A stretch of 64,000 bases of DNA from positions 135,451,068-135,515,067 of the forward strand of contig CM061228.1 in assembly GCA_030844895.1 (NCBI GenBank). The letters are read 5' to 3'. The notes under the pieces are model-generated. The model was not told where the DNA came from. It saw only the letters and a list, made by a program, of their open reading frames with translations, and searched no databases. This document shows, in pieces, positions 1 to 11,086 of the stretch (position 1 is its first letter; each line of letters starts with the position of its first letter). A program made the position numbers and the translations under genes. The stretch is from Ambrosia x helenae (taxonomy: Eukaryota; Streptophyta; Magnoliopsida; Asterales; Asteraceae).

Positions 1-3000
1 ATCTGCATGTTTGATAACAATATCGTGTACATACTTTGAAGTCTTATTTCCTCCATCAAGACCTTCCTCAGAGTAGCCCTGATCGAAGTACAAGTGAGTA
101 AAAAAAATACTATTTCACAAAACTATTAACTATTTAAAAAAAAACAATATTATATATATAACAACTAACCTCTGAATTGAAATAAGCAATCTCAGGAGCC
201 AACCCGGTAGATGTGACAGCATACATCTCAAAACAAGTTTTAGCAAGATCTTCTGCCAGCTTTAGGTTTTCAAGGTCTTCAAAAGTGAGCAAATTCTCTT
301 CCATTGCCTTTGCCTTGGTAATGCCTTTGGTGGCTCCAAGTGCAAGCGTACCAGGCAAGAAGCAAACCTGAACATGTGAAATTATATTGTACATTAAAAA
401 AACTTCGAGATGCCCAATTATGTAGTACAAAGACATGTCAACTATCAAGATTACTAAAGGAAAAAAAACTCATTCCTTGAAGAAGATCTTGGTATCATAC
501 TTTATTTGACACAAATTCCCATTGTTTTAGAGTTTAAACAAGTTTCAGAAAAGAAAAAAAAGGTAGAAAGTGAAGAACCATTCACAATGTGAAAATGAAG
601 AAACAACTATTCATTGTTTGCATCCAGTTTCCCATTTCTTAGACAAAAAGAGCAACAGAAGACAATGTATGACTTACCAGGTGATCCATTTTAGGACTAA
701 AGTCACCATCAACCCCATAAGGCAACTCCCCAACAAAAACCAGCCCATTTGGCTTTGACTTTTTAACCAGAAGATGCTTAACACCTTTCATTGCTTCCAC
801 ATACATGTCATGCAAATACGTCCAATTACTTTGCCTTTGCTGAAGCCACACTTTGATAAGGTATTCATAATAACTATCTCCGCGAGAGCCTAATCTAATA
901 TTAGCTCCAGAAAATTCACCCGTAGAAGGGCTGCCATATAAGGAAAACAACCATTATTTCAGTCATGGTGCAAGTTGGTTCTTAGTTAAGAAAATATACT
1001 TCACATAAAACTCATACCTGATGTAGATAGGAACAAGTCCTTCAACCTTTGGGAGAGTCTTCATATGTTCCATAACCTTCATTGCTTCAAAGCTATACTT
1101 TGGTTCACCAGTAAGAAAGCTAAGATAATTAAACTCAAGCTGTAAAGTAGAAACTTCAGAAGTGCTGCTAAGTCCATCAGGTGCAGCATGTGCTGTGCGA
1201 TCATGCAAAACAACATCACTCAATGGAATAGCAGTTGGACTTGAAGTGAAGGCGGTTAAAAGACGATCAGCCAATCTTTTAGCAGTTTCTAGGTAGACAG
1301 ATGGTGTGGGACCCTTGTATGTAGGATTTGAATTACTTAAATGATAAGCACTCAAAAGACCACCGACAACACGTATGGTTGTTTCAAATAGATTAACTTG
1401 ACCTTTATGTAAAATTCTTTCTGGAAGATGTTTTTCAATCCAAGAACCTGCTTCATAAACAATATCATCAAGTTTCATTATCATGGCTGTATCTAAAGCA
1501 TCCACAATAGTAGCCCCTAAACCTCCTAAATCATCCACGCCTTTTTTGCTTAGTGGCATAAGTTCATCATGACCCATTGCATACTTTTTGTACCCAGACC
1601 ATGCATGGATAAATGCTTTCTGAACACCTTCTTGCCTAGCTGTCCATTTAAATTCCGTGTCTGGTTTTGCTATGGATTTATCTGTACTATTTACTTTACC
1701 AGAGATCAAACGAGGTGGAAGCCTAGGTGGCTTTCTCAAAAGTCTTTTGCCACCATTTAAGATAGACTTATCACCTCCCTCAGACCCAACAACACTAGAT
1801 ACATGATTAGTTATAGAATTAATGGGACTTGCATGAGTGAGCATAAGATACGTCAAACCACAAATCATTAATAAGGCCAGAAACTTTCCTGTGCTACATG
1901 CCATGAGTTCACGCTTCACTTTTTTGGTGAAAAAAGTATGTGATATATTCTGCACAAATAAGGGATGTCCATTAATCTTGAAATGGATGTGACTACAAAT
2001 CAGTCTTAAGAGATAAAGGAGTAGATAAAACTCATTCAGAAAGCTTGCTCTTTCTTTTACCAACAACTAATTAGAAATCACGATGTGCAAAATTAGAAAC
2101 AAAGATTGTTTATAACTGCAAAAGAGGAAAAGTGTTTGTAGTTCATTTTATTCATTAGATATGTAATATTTTTCGATAGACTTTGTGTTAGGAAATCTAT
2201 AAACAGTGATCATGAGGACTACTGTTTATGTGGAATTAAATTTGCTAAAGATTATTAGAACTGAATCCCGCATCATCAAAGAGCAGGATCAACCTCTAAA
2301 AACTATATCAAATCTATTTTGTTCATTATTTAGAGTTTTTATTGCTATAACGTAGTTGGGTCGTATGCATAAAACAAGACCAAGCAGCTTACATTTTTGG
2401 ACAGTTGGAATAAATGTGACACACCAAGGTAAAAAGCTTTAGTGCTTATTTATCTACTTATCTTTTTAGATTCCATGCCTCACAATACCCATATATCATG
2501 GCTATATCCTTAAAGCATAGGTACCAAACTATTGCTCCCGTCAGCCTTTTCAACCTAGTCTCTTCCAAAACAGTTAAGGAGGTCCGTTTACCCGATTTTA
2601 TCATTGGTCTCAGTCTTTCATTTAATTTATTTAATAATTTTTCAATTTCATTGTAAATTTTGTATCAAGATCCATAATTCACCATCCTAACACCATCTTG
2701 TAAAAATGTTTTGACTAACAGCTCCTCTTTATCAAATTTCGGTATGGGAACTTCTTAGTTCTTACTACCAGCAATATGATAAACAAACTGAGATGGTTAA
2801 CTATTTGAGTATTTTCTTAAAACCTTATGCCCATTACTTCACAGTTCACATACGAGATGGTGAACTAATTTCAGTTATATTCTGGGTATTCGTTCCAACA
2901 TCACATGGGTCCAATAACTTATTGAGTCAAATGGATTACAAGTTTTAAGAAATGTCACTTGATGACCATGAATGTGTTATCCTATATTCCTATTTCCTAT

Positions 3001-4292
3001 GGACGCAACCTTACGCAAAAAGTCCCTTTGCCTAATCAACATAAAAGTAATTAGTCCTTGTAATAGTTGTATCATACTATCATTCACAACAAGGTAGGCC
3101 AACTAGCTTATGACTTACCACTGCCTGTTTTATCTAAGGTACATCCTAACTGCAATGTTTCACTTTACCATTAGATGGATCTGTATCCTCATTACCTCAG
3201 TTAGTTCAAAAGGTTCACAGTTCACTAAATAGATTAAACAAGTGATTTCAACCCAATATCATAAAATCTAAAGGATTTGTATAACAGAATCAAAATAGGT
3301 TTTTCATCTCTCTCCCATTCGATTAGCACACACTGCATTGATAGTCATCTATCATGCCGAATAGCCAAAAAATAAATATATTTAACCATAGTTGTTAAAA
3401 GCCATCGCCTCTTGCACCTAGGCCCAATTTTTAGGCGATGCGATGCATTTGCGCTTTGAGTCGAGGAAACAGCACTTTAATTCTCCAGGTGATGGTTTAG
3501 GCGCAGATTTCAGCTAGATTCCCAAATTCCGGAGAGTTTCCAGCCAAATTCGTTAAATTATGGCTAGATTCTAGCCGGATTTCTACTATTATCAAAGGAA
3601 AATTATTTCTATACTACATCAATATTTTAAAACTTTTGATACTAACTAGATGAAAAATAGTATTGATTTAATATATTTTTACTTTATTTTCTTTGTTCGC
3701 TTTTTTTGTCTTGGACCCTCGCTTTTTTTCCCCTCACGCCTAAGCCCCATGCAAGGCGTATGCACCTTCAGTGCGCCTAGCGCCTTTGATAACTATGTAT
3801 TTAACTAAAGATAGATATAGCCAACGGATATCATTAACAAACAAAAAACTCCACATTAACAGAAGAGCCTATTTGCTGCTAGTTGCTACCAACTTATAGA
3901 ACAAGTAATAAGACAAGAAGATGTTCTTATGGCTAATAAGTAATAACTTTTATTGGTTTACAATCCTTATTTGTGCCACATATATTCCAGTAAAGTGAAA
4001 GCAGGTCTACAATTCAAATTGTATTAATCATTCATACTAATAATAATATTAAACTTCCCATTGCATTTAAACAAACTATCAACACCTCACATAAACACAC
4101 AAAATCATAAAAATGACAAAGGCGATCCATCAAACAATCATTAAATGGCCACAATATTAAATTTCTATCGAATTAAAAACAAGAACAAAGTGTTGGAAAG
4201 AAAGAAACCTGAAAGGAGGAACGTCGACGAAACTTGGCGTTATCGTAATGCAGGTCTTTGATAGAATAAGGGAGTGTAGTATTGGAAGACAT
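1..4292 (-). CDS. MNS3: MNS3-type mannosyl-oligosaccharide alpha-1,2-mannosidase (GH47), 5' part, runs off the window
   Basis: Type II Golgi/ER membrane enzyme that trims alpha-1,2-mannose from N-glycans. Exons read on the minus strand with GT-AG borders: 4292-4209, 1976-1018, 930-678, 367-170, and 78-1 (continues outside). The start MSSNTTLPYSIKDLHYDNAK matches the N-terminal style of Arabidopsis MNS3. A membrane anchor (FLALLMICGLTYLML) follows at about residues 58-76, then a PPRLPPRL stem segment typical of MNS3. The GH47 core shows GLGATIVDALDTAMI, ETTIRVVGGLLSAYHLS (with the Glu equivalent to the catalytic Glu of ER mannosidase I) and RLGSRGDSYYEYLIKVWLQ (catalytic Asp region). The third catalytic residue would lie outside the window. 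Intron 1 is 2.2 kb and carries a hAT-like element at 3387-3797. Exon phases join without frameshift, so it looks functional. The MNS3 subclass call is strong but unsearched. Confidence 0.93.
3387..3797. mobile_element. hAT-like MITE, GGCG/GCGCCTAGGC type, in MNS3 intron 1
   Basis: Terminal inverted repeats CATAGTTGTTAAAAG and CATAGTTATCAAAGG bound a 411-bp element. A perfect 8-bp target duplication TATTTAAC lies at 3379-3386 and 3798-3805. The subterminal parts are rich in GGCG, GCGCCTAG and AGGCG words. It carries no coding capacity. The 8-bp duplication supports a hAT-type transposase; the family name is not known to me. Confidence 0.85.
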
Positions 4293-4974
4293 TATTATAA
4301 CTTATAAGCTAGGGTTCTAGATTCCAGATCTGTTGTTAGTTTATTATTATTATTATTATTATTAATTATATGTATGAACGTAACATGTACATAAAGATGG
4401 AATACAGTCTGGTGGACTTTTGCGAATCGAAAGTCAACGGGCGATCGGTGGGTGTTCACCGTCGATTATGCCGTTGCCGGTGGCTGTGCCGGTGTCCATC
4501 GGGTTATCATGTTAGACGCTAGCGTTACCAAACAAAGTTTGTTTTTTTTTTTTTTTTTTTTTTTCCTCAGAAGCAGTTCAGACGCTTAGGTCTACATATT
4601 GTTTTTTTTTTTATAACTTTTGACTTTTTGCAAAGTCTTCTTTCTAACGTATTTAAAGGTCTTCTCCTCACCCACCACCGTCTACCACCACCATCCATCA
4701 TTACCACCGTCCACCACCACCACCACCACCGTCCACCACCATCCTCTACCACCAGACTGCTGTAAAAAATCAGTTTATTTAAATTTTAATTTATTTCAGC
4801 AGACGTTAACAAACAAACAGTCTTTTTCTTGCAGACTGCGGACCTTTTGTCCACCTCTTCTCCTGCAGATGTGGTCCATAGACTGCAGATATTTTCCAGC
4901 AAAAAATACAACCAGCACCTAAATAAAATATACAAATAAATAATTAATAAAATAAATAATATTTTAATTACTCA
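4293..4974. repeat. Intergenic: poly-T and CCACCGTC microsatellite-like stretch
   Basis: The region upstream of MNS3 holds a poly-T run at about 4541-4563 and a degenerate CCACCACCGTC repeat at about 4670-4760. Open frames across the repeat encode only low-complexity Trp/Gly or His/Pro runs and are not credible genes. The MNS3 promoter must lie here, but I see no clear TATA box. Confidence 0.6.
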
Positions 4975-4979
4975 AATGA

Positions 4980-5160
4980 TTTCTGTTGGCACCTTCTGAA
5001 TAGGTAACTAACGATTAAGTGCTGAATTAGTAATAGGTCTGAATCATTCAGAGACTGTATAATGCTTATCCATTCAGAGGCAAATGTTTGACCGATTCAG
5101 ACATCTGTCTCATTAAGAGCTCATTAAAAGCTGAACAAGTAGCCCCTAACTATGATAATA
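4980..5160. mobile_element. Degenerate PIF/Harbinger-like MITE relic
   Basis: It shares the interior words of the element at 9313-9577 (CTGAATCATTCAG, CATTAAGAGCTCATTAAAAGCTGAA) and a similar right end (AACAAGTAGCCCCTAA). The left end is too eroded to place and no target duplication is clear. Confidence 0.4.
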
Positions 5161-5465
5161 AACTTAACTGAATAAGATTAAGTAGAACATCATAAGGCTA
5201 CAGGGGCGTGGAAGGTGAAGTGAAGCCCTTTGTGGTGTGGAAGGTGGCGTGGGGCAGGTTAGGGAAGATTTCCACGGGTGTGGGTAAAATATGAGAGTGA
5301 GACGGATGCTTGTGATTGGTTCTTGCCTTCTTGGGTTATAGATTTTTTATTAGCCTTTTGATTTTTTTTTCTTTTTAAAAATACTTATCCAGACCACCAC
5401 CACCCCATGGTTTTTTAGGGATTAAAGGGAAGTTGATGTGGTGTAACATGTCGGTCTATGCCCCC

Positions 5466-5983
5466 TAGAGGTGAGCAAAAAACCGGTTCGGAAACCGGTA
5501 CTAAAAAAATCTCAAACCGAACCAAAAACCGGCCTAAAACCGACGAAAAAACCGGTCAAAAGAAACCAAAACCGAACCGAAACCGGTACACAAACCGGCC
5601 GAAACCGAAAAAAACTGAAACCGAACCGAAACCAAACTGAAACCGGTTTAAGAAAAATACATTTTTTTTGCCATAAACACAAATAAAACTTTGTTTTTTT
5701 GTATTAATATTCAATTTCTTTTTTTAAAAAACCCTAAAAGTTATTAAAAGTTAAATTTTATGTAATTTATACGATTTTAAAAAGTGCACGAAAAACCGAT
5801 TAAGAACCGAAACCGAAACAAACCAAAACTGAAACCGAACCGAAACCGGTCTTACGAATCGACAAAACCGGTCCAAAACCGAAACGGTTTGGAACCGAAA
5901 CCGGTTCGGCCAGGAACCGGTACTGTAGCGAACCAGTTTGGAACCGAAACCGGTTCGGCGAAAAAACCGATTTGCTCACCTCT
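5466..5983. mobile_element. hAT-like MITE, CCGAAACCGG type
   Basis: The ends TAGAGGTGAGCAAA and its complement TTTGCTCACCTCT flank a 518-bp element. A perfect 8-bp target duplication ATGCCCCC lies at 5458-5465 and 5984-5991. About 170 bp at each end are dense in AACCGG, CCGAAACC and GGTTCGG words, and the centre is AT-rich. Short open frames here read only Lys/Pro/Asn/Arg low-complexity peptide and are not genes. The same AT-rich core recurs, inverted, in the element at 52029-52468. Confidence 0.88.
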
Positions 5984-6029
5984 ATGCCCCCCTCAATAGC
6001 AGGACCACACCATATTTATAACGTCCAAC

Positions 6030-6345
6030 ACTTGTAGCCTAGTTGGTTGAGAGCCTAAAGTTTTCTATGGGAGGTTTGGGTTCAATTCCCACTAGCTACA
6101 TTTTGAGGACATTGGTGGAGGGGAAATGAGGGATGACCCAGGCCATTGGCTGGGTTCGAGTCCTGATCCCGACCGGTTTTACCGATTATTTCACTGTCGT
6201 GTCTTCGGGCGGGTGAGTGGTCGGGTTTTCCCGGGAATTGGTGGCAATTGGTGGCCCGGGTACTCTCGAGTACCTGATTCGCCAAAAAGGGTGTCTGAGA
6301 GTGCTCGAAAATTGATTCGTTGGCCGTTAAAAAAAAAAGAACCAA
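6030..6345 (+). mobile_element. tRNA-derived SINE
   Basis: A 5' tRNA-like head contains a box-A match (TAGCCTAGTTGG) and a box-B match (GGGTTCAATTCCC), followed by a body with CACTGTCGTGTCTTCGGGCG and an A-rich tail at about 6329-6352. This central block is shared with the SINEs at 8902, 21812 and 22850. No clear target duplication was found. Open frames on both strands here are by-products of its GC-richness. Confidence 0.75.
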
Positions 6346-6738
6346 AAAAAAAATGAAAAGAATATACTGAGCCCAACATATTTGGTCTTGGTTTTATGAG
6401 CCCAACAAAGTATCTAAACTCCAAAACCAAATCCGGGTTTTCTCAATACAAATGAAGTGCCACCCCACACCCACTTGGTTGCTAATTTGGGTTAAAGAAT
6501 CGACAAATATATACAAAACATCTTAAAACAGAAACAGAAAAAGAAACGAAGTTAGTGGACGGTTATTGTATATGGATATATACTTTTGTATTGTTTACTT
6601 TGTTTATTAAGTAATTATTAATTATTAATATTAATATGTACGTGATATATCATATATCCACCTGGTAGGTTGTGAAATTGTGTCTCATGTCCGAATATAA
6701 ATCTAAGTACCTACAACACACTAATTAACTATTACGGT
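6346..6738. other. Intergenic, no feature seen
   Basis: AT-rich spacer between the SINE tail and the LINE. I see no open frame, repeat border or RNA gene. Confidence 0.5.
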
Positions 6739-8043
6739 CTATTATCTTTCTCTATATAAAGCTCCCAAGGCGGTGCTCGAGTTTATTGAGTCTATTATGC
6801 GCCGTTTTTTGTGGGCCGGGTCTAGTGAGGAGAACAAGATCCCTTGGGTTGCGTGGGATATTGTCACTACGCCTAAAAATAAAGGAGGTTTGGGGGTGGT
6901 TAAATTGCAAGATGTCAACACCGCGCTTTTACTAAAGTGGACTTGGAGATTCAAAAGAGGAGGTAATTGTATGTGGAAGAGTATTATCATGGGTTGTCAT
7001 GGCGCAAGTAGACCGTGGGCTTTTCTTCCATGTAGCGCATCTTCCACTGGGTGTTGGAAACATATTGTAAAAATCGGAGAACAAAAACTGTCAAACGGGT
7101 CAGCCCTTAATTCATTCTTTAGCGGCAAACTTGGGAATGGTGACTCTTTATCATTCTGGGGTGACGCCTGGTTAACAGATGATCCGCTTAGAATCGTTTA
7201 CCCAAACTTATTCAGGATTGAAAAAAATAAATGGGCGAAAGTATCGGATCGAATCAAGATGGTTAACAATCTTAAAACATTACAGTGGGAATGGAAGTCA
7301 TATCCCAGTTCTGCAGCCGAAGTAACTGAGCTGTTTCAGCTCCTCAACGACATCCACGACATCAGTTGGAGCGGTGACCCAGATAGCTGGATTTGGAAGC
7401 CTGCTGGGGATGGCGTTTTTCTGTGTTAAATCGGCCAAAACTTTGCTGCAGAGTTTTTATGTTGATATCCAGATACCGAAGATTAAATGGAAGGTGTGGG
7501 TTCCAACTAAATGCAAGATCATGGTTTGGCGGGCGGCTCTTAATAGACTTCCTACGACCACAGAACTTATAAAACGCGGTGTTAATATCTCCCAGTCTTG
7601 CTGTACTTTCTGTCACGGTGCTGCAGAAATTGCATGTCATATCTTTACGGGCTGTTTATACTCGCAGGAAGTGTGGAATAGGATTGAAGCATGGTGTCGT
7701 TTAGCCCCTAATATCCTGTTTGATATACCAGACATTTTACATATGCCGGAGAATCAGTCGCTTAATAAGAAGGCTAGAGGTTTGCTAAGAGGCATTATCT
7801 ACACGACTATGTGGGCTATTTGGATCGAGCGCAACAATCGAATATTTAGTAGCAAGCAACGGAAGCCGATAGAAATTGTGGAGAATATAAAATACACAAC
7901 TTTCCTTTGGGTTTGTAATAGGTCTAGATGGAAAGACGTTGAGTGGTCTAGTTGGTATCTGTATCCTATGGATTGATTTGTATTTTGGTTGGCTCGTTGG
8001 TCCTTGATTTGAGGGCTTATCGAGTAGTTGGTTAATGAAGTTT

Positions 8044-8093
<50 letters not shown>
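6739..8093 (+). mobile_element. 5'-truncated LINE retrotransposon with long poly-A tail
   Basis: The insert ends in about 45 uninterrupted A residues (8049-8095) and is flanked by a 12-bp target duplication AACTATTACGGT (6727-6738 and 8094-8105). Its left part encodes the end of a LINE reverse transcriptase ORF2. The intact duplication and pure tail suggest a recent insertion. Confidence 0.88.
6770..7976 (+). pseudogene. LINE ORF2 C-terminal fragment (reverse transcriptase thumb plus zf-RVT), frameshifted
   Basis: Frame 1 (to 7429) reads RRFLWAGSSEENKIPWVAW and GGLGVVKLQDVNTALLLKW, typical of the region after the RT domain of plant non-LTR elements. Frame 2 (from about 7420 to 7976) continues with WVPTKCKIMVWRAALNRLPT and the zinc-finger-like CTFCHGAAEIACHIFTGC of zf-RVT, then a WKDVEWSSW-type C-terminus. 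One frameshift near 7415-7430 separates them, and the N-terminal endonuclease and palm are missing. Related sequence recurs at 9650-9931. Confidence 0.85.
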
Positions 8094-8097
<4 letters not shown>

Positions 8098-8105
8098 ATT
8101 ACGGT

Positions 8106-8540
8106 ATTACCTATTGCTTCATGACTATATCCGTAGGCATTGGTGTACTCGGTTTTTTAAATGTAGTTAAAAAAATATTTGTTAGGATGTCCATTAACCA
8201 AAATTCAATTACATACACCTTAAAGCCAACTTAAAAGATGACTCGATTAAATTTCTAATAATTTCGGTTTTGACAATTTCGACATATTCTTAATTCAAAA
8301 AATAGTAACAAAATAGTAACTTTTTTTGTAATAGTAAAAAATAGTAACTGTTTTTTTATAATAATTTCGGTTTTTTACAACTTCTGTGTTATTAAGGTGC
8401 TAAGCCATTAAGTGTCTAATTGGTTAAAAGACTCTAGACCAGTAAAAGACTTGACTTGGCTCGGCCTGACTAGGTATTTTTATATTCTGTAAAATTATAT
8501 AATATATAAATAGATTCGGTTGTGGGTAAACTGTAACGAG
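8106..8540. other. Intergenic, no feature seen
   Basis: AT-rich spacer with short direct repeats of ATAGTAACTTTTTT-type sequence at about 8300-8370. No gene or clear element border. Confidence 0.45.
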
Positions 8541-8901
8541 TAGAGCTGCAAACGAACCAAACGTTCGTTGCACAGTTTGCGAAGTGGTTCGACGAAAATT
8601 TCGTTTGTATTCGTTCGTTTGATAAATGAACAAACAAGAAGAAGAAATTTCATACGTTTAGTTAAACAAACAAACATGAACAAATGCCACTTTCATTCAT
8701 GTATGTTCGTGAATGTTTAGTGATGTGTTCGTTTTTATTTTTTTGTGTTCGATTATTCATTAGGGTTTTTAACCTTAGTTTAATTTAAGTGTTTCAAAAT
8801 TTCAAGTAACGGAATATTTAATAAATATTAGTGTATTATTATTATCACTTCACTTGTTTTGACTATCTACTATTTTGGATGGATTAAATAAAGGCTTCAA
8901 T

Positions 8902-9209
8902 ATCCATTCATAGTGGTGGAGTGGTGGAGTGACTTTTGTTTCACCTATGTGATTAAAGGTTCAATCCCCACTTCCATCATTTATGGTTTGGTATCCGGGT
9001 GAAGATCGAATACGGGTGGCGCCGGTTCGAATCTGACGGGCGGCGAGGTTTTACCAAGTTTTATAACACTGTCGTGCCTTCGGGCGGGTGGGGCTTGAGT
9101 TTCCGCGCATCGGGAGAAGGCGGAGGCTGCTGGAGGTCGAGTAGTCGATTCTTGGGCACGGCTCCCCGCAAGGGTGGTTGCCACACAGTTGTTCGCCGAT
9201 CAAAAAAAA
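8902..9209 (+). mobile_element. tRNA-derived SINE nested in hAT-like element
   Basis: Flanked by a perfect 16-bp target duplication (8886-8901 and 9210-9225, AAATAAAGGCTTCAAT) with an A-run at its 3' end. The head has a tRNA-like box B (AGGTTCAATCCCC); a second B-like GGTTCGAATCTGA follows in the body. The central CACTGTCGTGCCTTCGGGCG is shared with the other SINEs in the window. Confidence 0.85.
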
Positions 9210-9312
9210 AAATAAAGGCTTCAATTTATTTCAGGTGGATTAACTGGGGATTTAAAGTTTAATATGATAATTTTGTATATTTTTAGCACATTATTTTATG
9301 GTAATTAACTAA

Positions 9313-9577
9313 GGGGTTGTTTGGTAAGGCTCTTAATGAGCCTCTGAATCATTCAGCGCTGAATGATTCAGCATTCAGCTCATTCAGCGCGTTTGTTTCA
9401 ACATCTGAATGCAATGGTTAAGGCTGAATCATTAAGACTTGTGATGTTGCTGAACCATTAAGCACTGAATGAATCCATTTTTACTTCCCCTACCAATGTG
9501 GGACAAGAAGGCTAACAATTTAGAGGTCCAACAAAACAGCATTTAATGATTCAGCACTTAATCAACCAAACAACCCC
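9313..9577. mobile_element. PIF/Harbinger (Tourist-like) MITE
   Basis: 265 bp with terminal inverted repeats GGGGTTGTTTGG / CCAAACAACCCC and 3-bp target duplications TAA at 9310-9312 and 9578-9580. The interior is made of palindromic CTGAATCATTCAG and CATTAAG words. The 3-bp TWA duplication and G-rich end fit PIF/Harbinger. Confidence 0.85.
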
Positions 9578-9649
9578 TAATTATGTGATCAAGGTCATAT
9601 AAAGTATGTTTGGATAATTGAATTAATATATTTTGGGTTAGAAGTGGGC

Positions 9650-9931
9650 TAAAAAATGGTTTGTGGTATTGTCATGATAACTTGTTGGCCATTTGGAAGA
9701 AACGAAACGACAAGCTATTTCAAAGGAAGGAGCCTAAGGTTGAAGATGTGGTGGCGGAAGTAAAATCCTTGTCTTTTTTGTGGTTAAAACATAGATCTAA
9801 GTTTAAGACCCTTAGATGGAAAGACTGAGTTTGTTATTCTTTGTATATGTTGTAATAAGTGATTTTGGATGGCGGTCCTTGTTTTGAGAACTTGTCGTTT
9901 TTTGATGAAGTTCACTGTTCAAAAAAAAAAA
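9650..9931 (+). mobile_element. LINE 3' end fragment
   Basis: Translation gives LLAIWKKRNDKLFQRKEPKV, then VVAEVKSLSFLWLKHRSK and LRWKDWV. This parallels the C-terminal end of the LINE at 6739-8093 (MWAIWIERNNRIFSSKQRKP and RWKDVEWSSW). It ends in a short A-run at about 9919-9931. The 5' border and target duplication could not be fixed. Confidence 0.7.
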
Positions 9932-10495
9932 AATTGGGCGGGTCTACGTAATATTTGTGATGAAATATATAGATATTTCTCAAAATTTAATATATGTTTG
10001 TTTTTAAGTTTCTGTTCATATATGTGCGTTTCTGTTCCTTTACATTCATTTGTGTTCTTGAATGTTCTCTGTTTTCATTTGTGTTTGTTTGCGTTCGCCT
10101 TTATCAGGTATTTTAAATTAACAAACAGTTCGTGCACAAATTATTTCCTTATCAAACAAAGACGAATAGAAAATCTTGTTCGCTAAGTGTTCATACACAA
10201 TTCTTTAACATATTAACAAACGCCGTGTTCGTTTGATATGTTTACAGCCCTAATACCAAGTACCGGTACCAAACTGATACCCACCATACAACATCATTAA
10301 CAACCAAGGTTTTAAAAATCCTGATTAATCACCGACTAATTGGTGATTAATCGCTAATCCTCACTTTACTGAATTAATCAGTGCGCGATTAATCACCGAT
10401 TAGTCGGACCAAATTGGTCCTAGTCGGACCTAAAAAACTCAAAATCAGGTAAAAATAAATTCGAACGGGTCAAAACTAGAGCAAATCGATAAAAT

Positions 10496-11068
10496 TGTAG
10501 AAAAGACTAATACAAACAATCTGAACAAACCAAACACAAGAAACAACAGAAATAGCGACGAAAACGGTGACCAAAAGTTTATTAGTTACCCAAACCAAAA
10601 AACCCCAAACCAACCCTAGAACTCAAACAAATCGTTTGAGTTCTTTGATGAGAAAGACAGTCTCAACAGATCAGCTGATGATTAATCAGCTGATGATACA
10701 AAGATTACAAATACAATAAAAGAAATACAGAAGATAGACGAAACCCTAAGACTAGACAAGAAGACGAAGACAAAAAAATACAGAGAGAATAATAAAACGA
10801 ACAGACTAAAAAGTTCTCTCCAAGTGAGAGAATGATAGTATTTATAGCACAGAATAGAAGCCTCTGGAACCACAGATATTTTTGTACGTATAAGCTCTCA
10901 TGGGCCAATAGTGGGCCAAGACTTCTGAGCCCATCTCACCAACCTGGGCCTACTTAACCCAATCATCCATTCAACGTCCAGACTTCAATAGTTCATATCA
11001 GCCTGTACACATAACTCGAACACATGTCACAACACTTGAATTATGATTATAGTTATATATTTTAACAC
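10496..11068 (-). repeat. Copia 3' LTR (with 16-bp internal duplication)
   Basis: 573 bp, matching 16357-16913 throughout, with one 16-bp tandem duplication making CAGCTGATGATTAATCAGC. Short open frames on its minus strand also occur in the other LTR and are not genes. Confidence 0.95.
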
Positions 11069-11082
11069 TCCCCTTAATTCAA
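11069..11082 (-). other. Polypurine tract
   Basis: On the minus strand GAATTAAGGGGAGTG lies directly before the 3' LTR start TGTTAAAATATA, the expected place for plus-strand priming. Confidence 0.85.
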
Positions 11083-11086
11083 GTGT

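Larger units (their letters stand above)
8541..10252. mobile_element. hAT-like element, ACGAAC/GTTCG type, carrying three nested insertions
   Basis: Left end TAGAGCTGCAAACGAAC and right end (inverted) TAGGGCTGTAAACATATC match as TAGRGCTGYAAAC termini. The flanking octamers GTAACGAG and ATACCAAG agree at only 5 of 8 positions, so the target duplication is decayed or absent. Interior words GTTCGTTTG, GAACAAAC and ATGTTCGTGAATG repeat near both ends. A SINE (8902-9209), a Tourist-like MITE (9313-9577) and a LINE tail (about 9650-9931) are inserted inside it. Confidence 0.6.

Noticed and set aside
4567..4922. Open frames rich in Trp/Gly or His/Pro/Ser/Thr
   Set aside because: They arise from the CCACCACCGTC repeat and poly-T run; no domain or gene context.
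5458..5999. Lys/Pro/Asn/Arg-rich open frames
   Set aside because: Translation of the CCGAAACCGG arrays of a hAT-like MITE.
10682..10908. Two overlapping hydrophobic minus-strand frames
   Set aside because: The same frames recur at 16477-16754 because both lie in the two LTRs of the Copia element.
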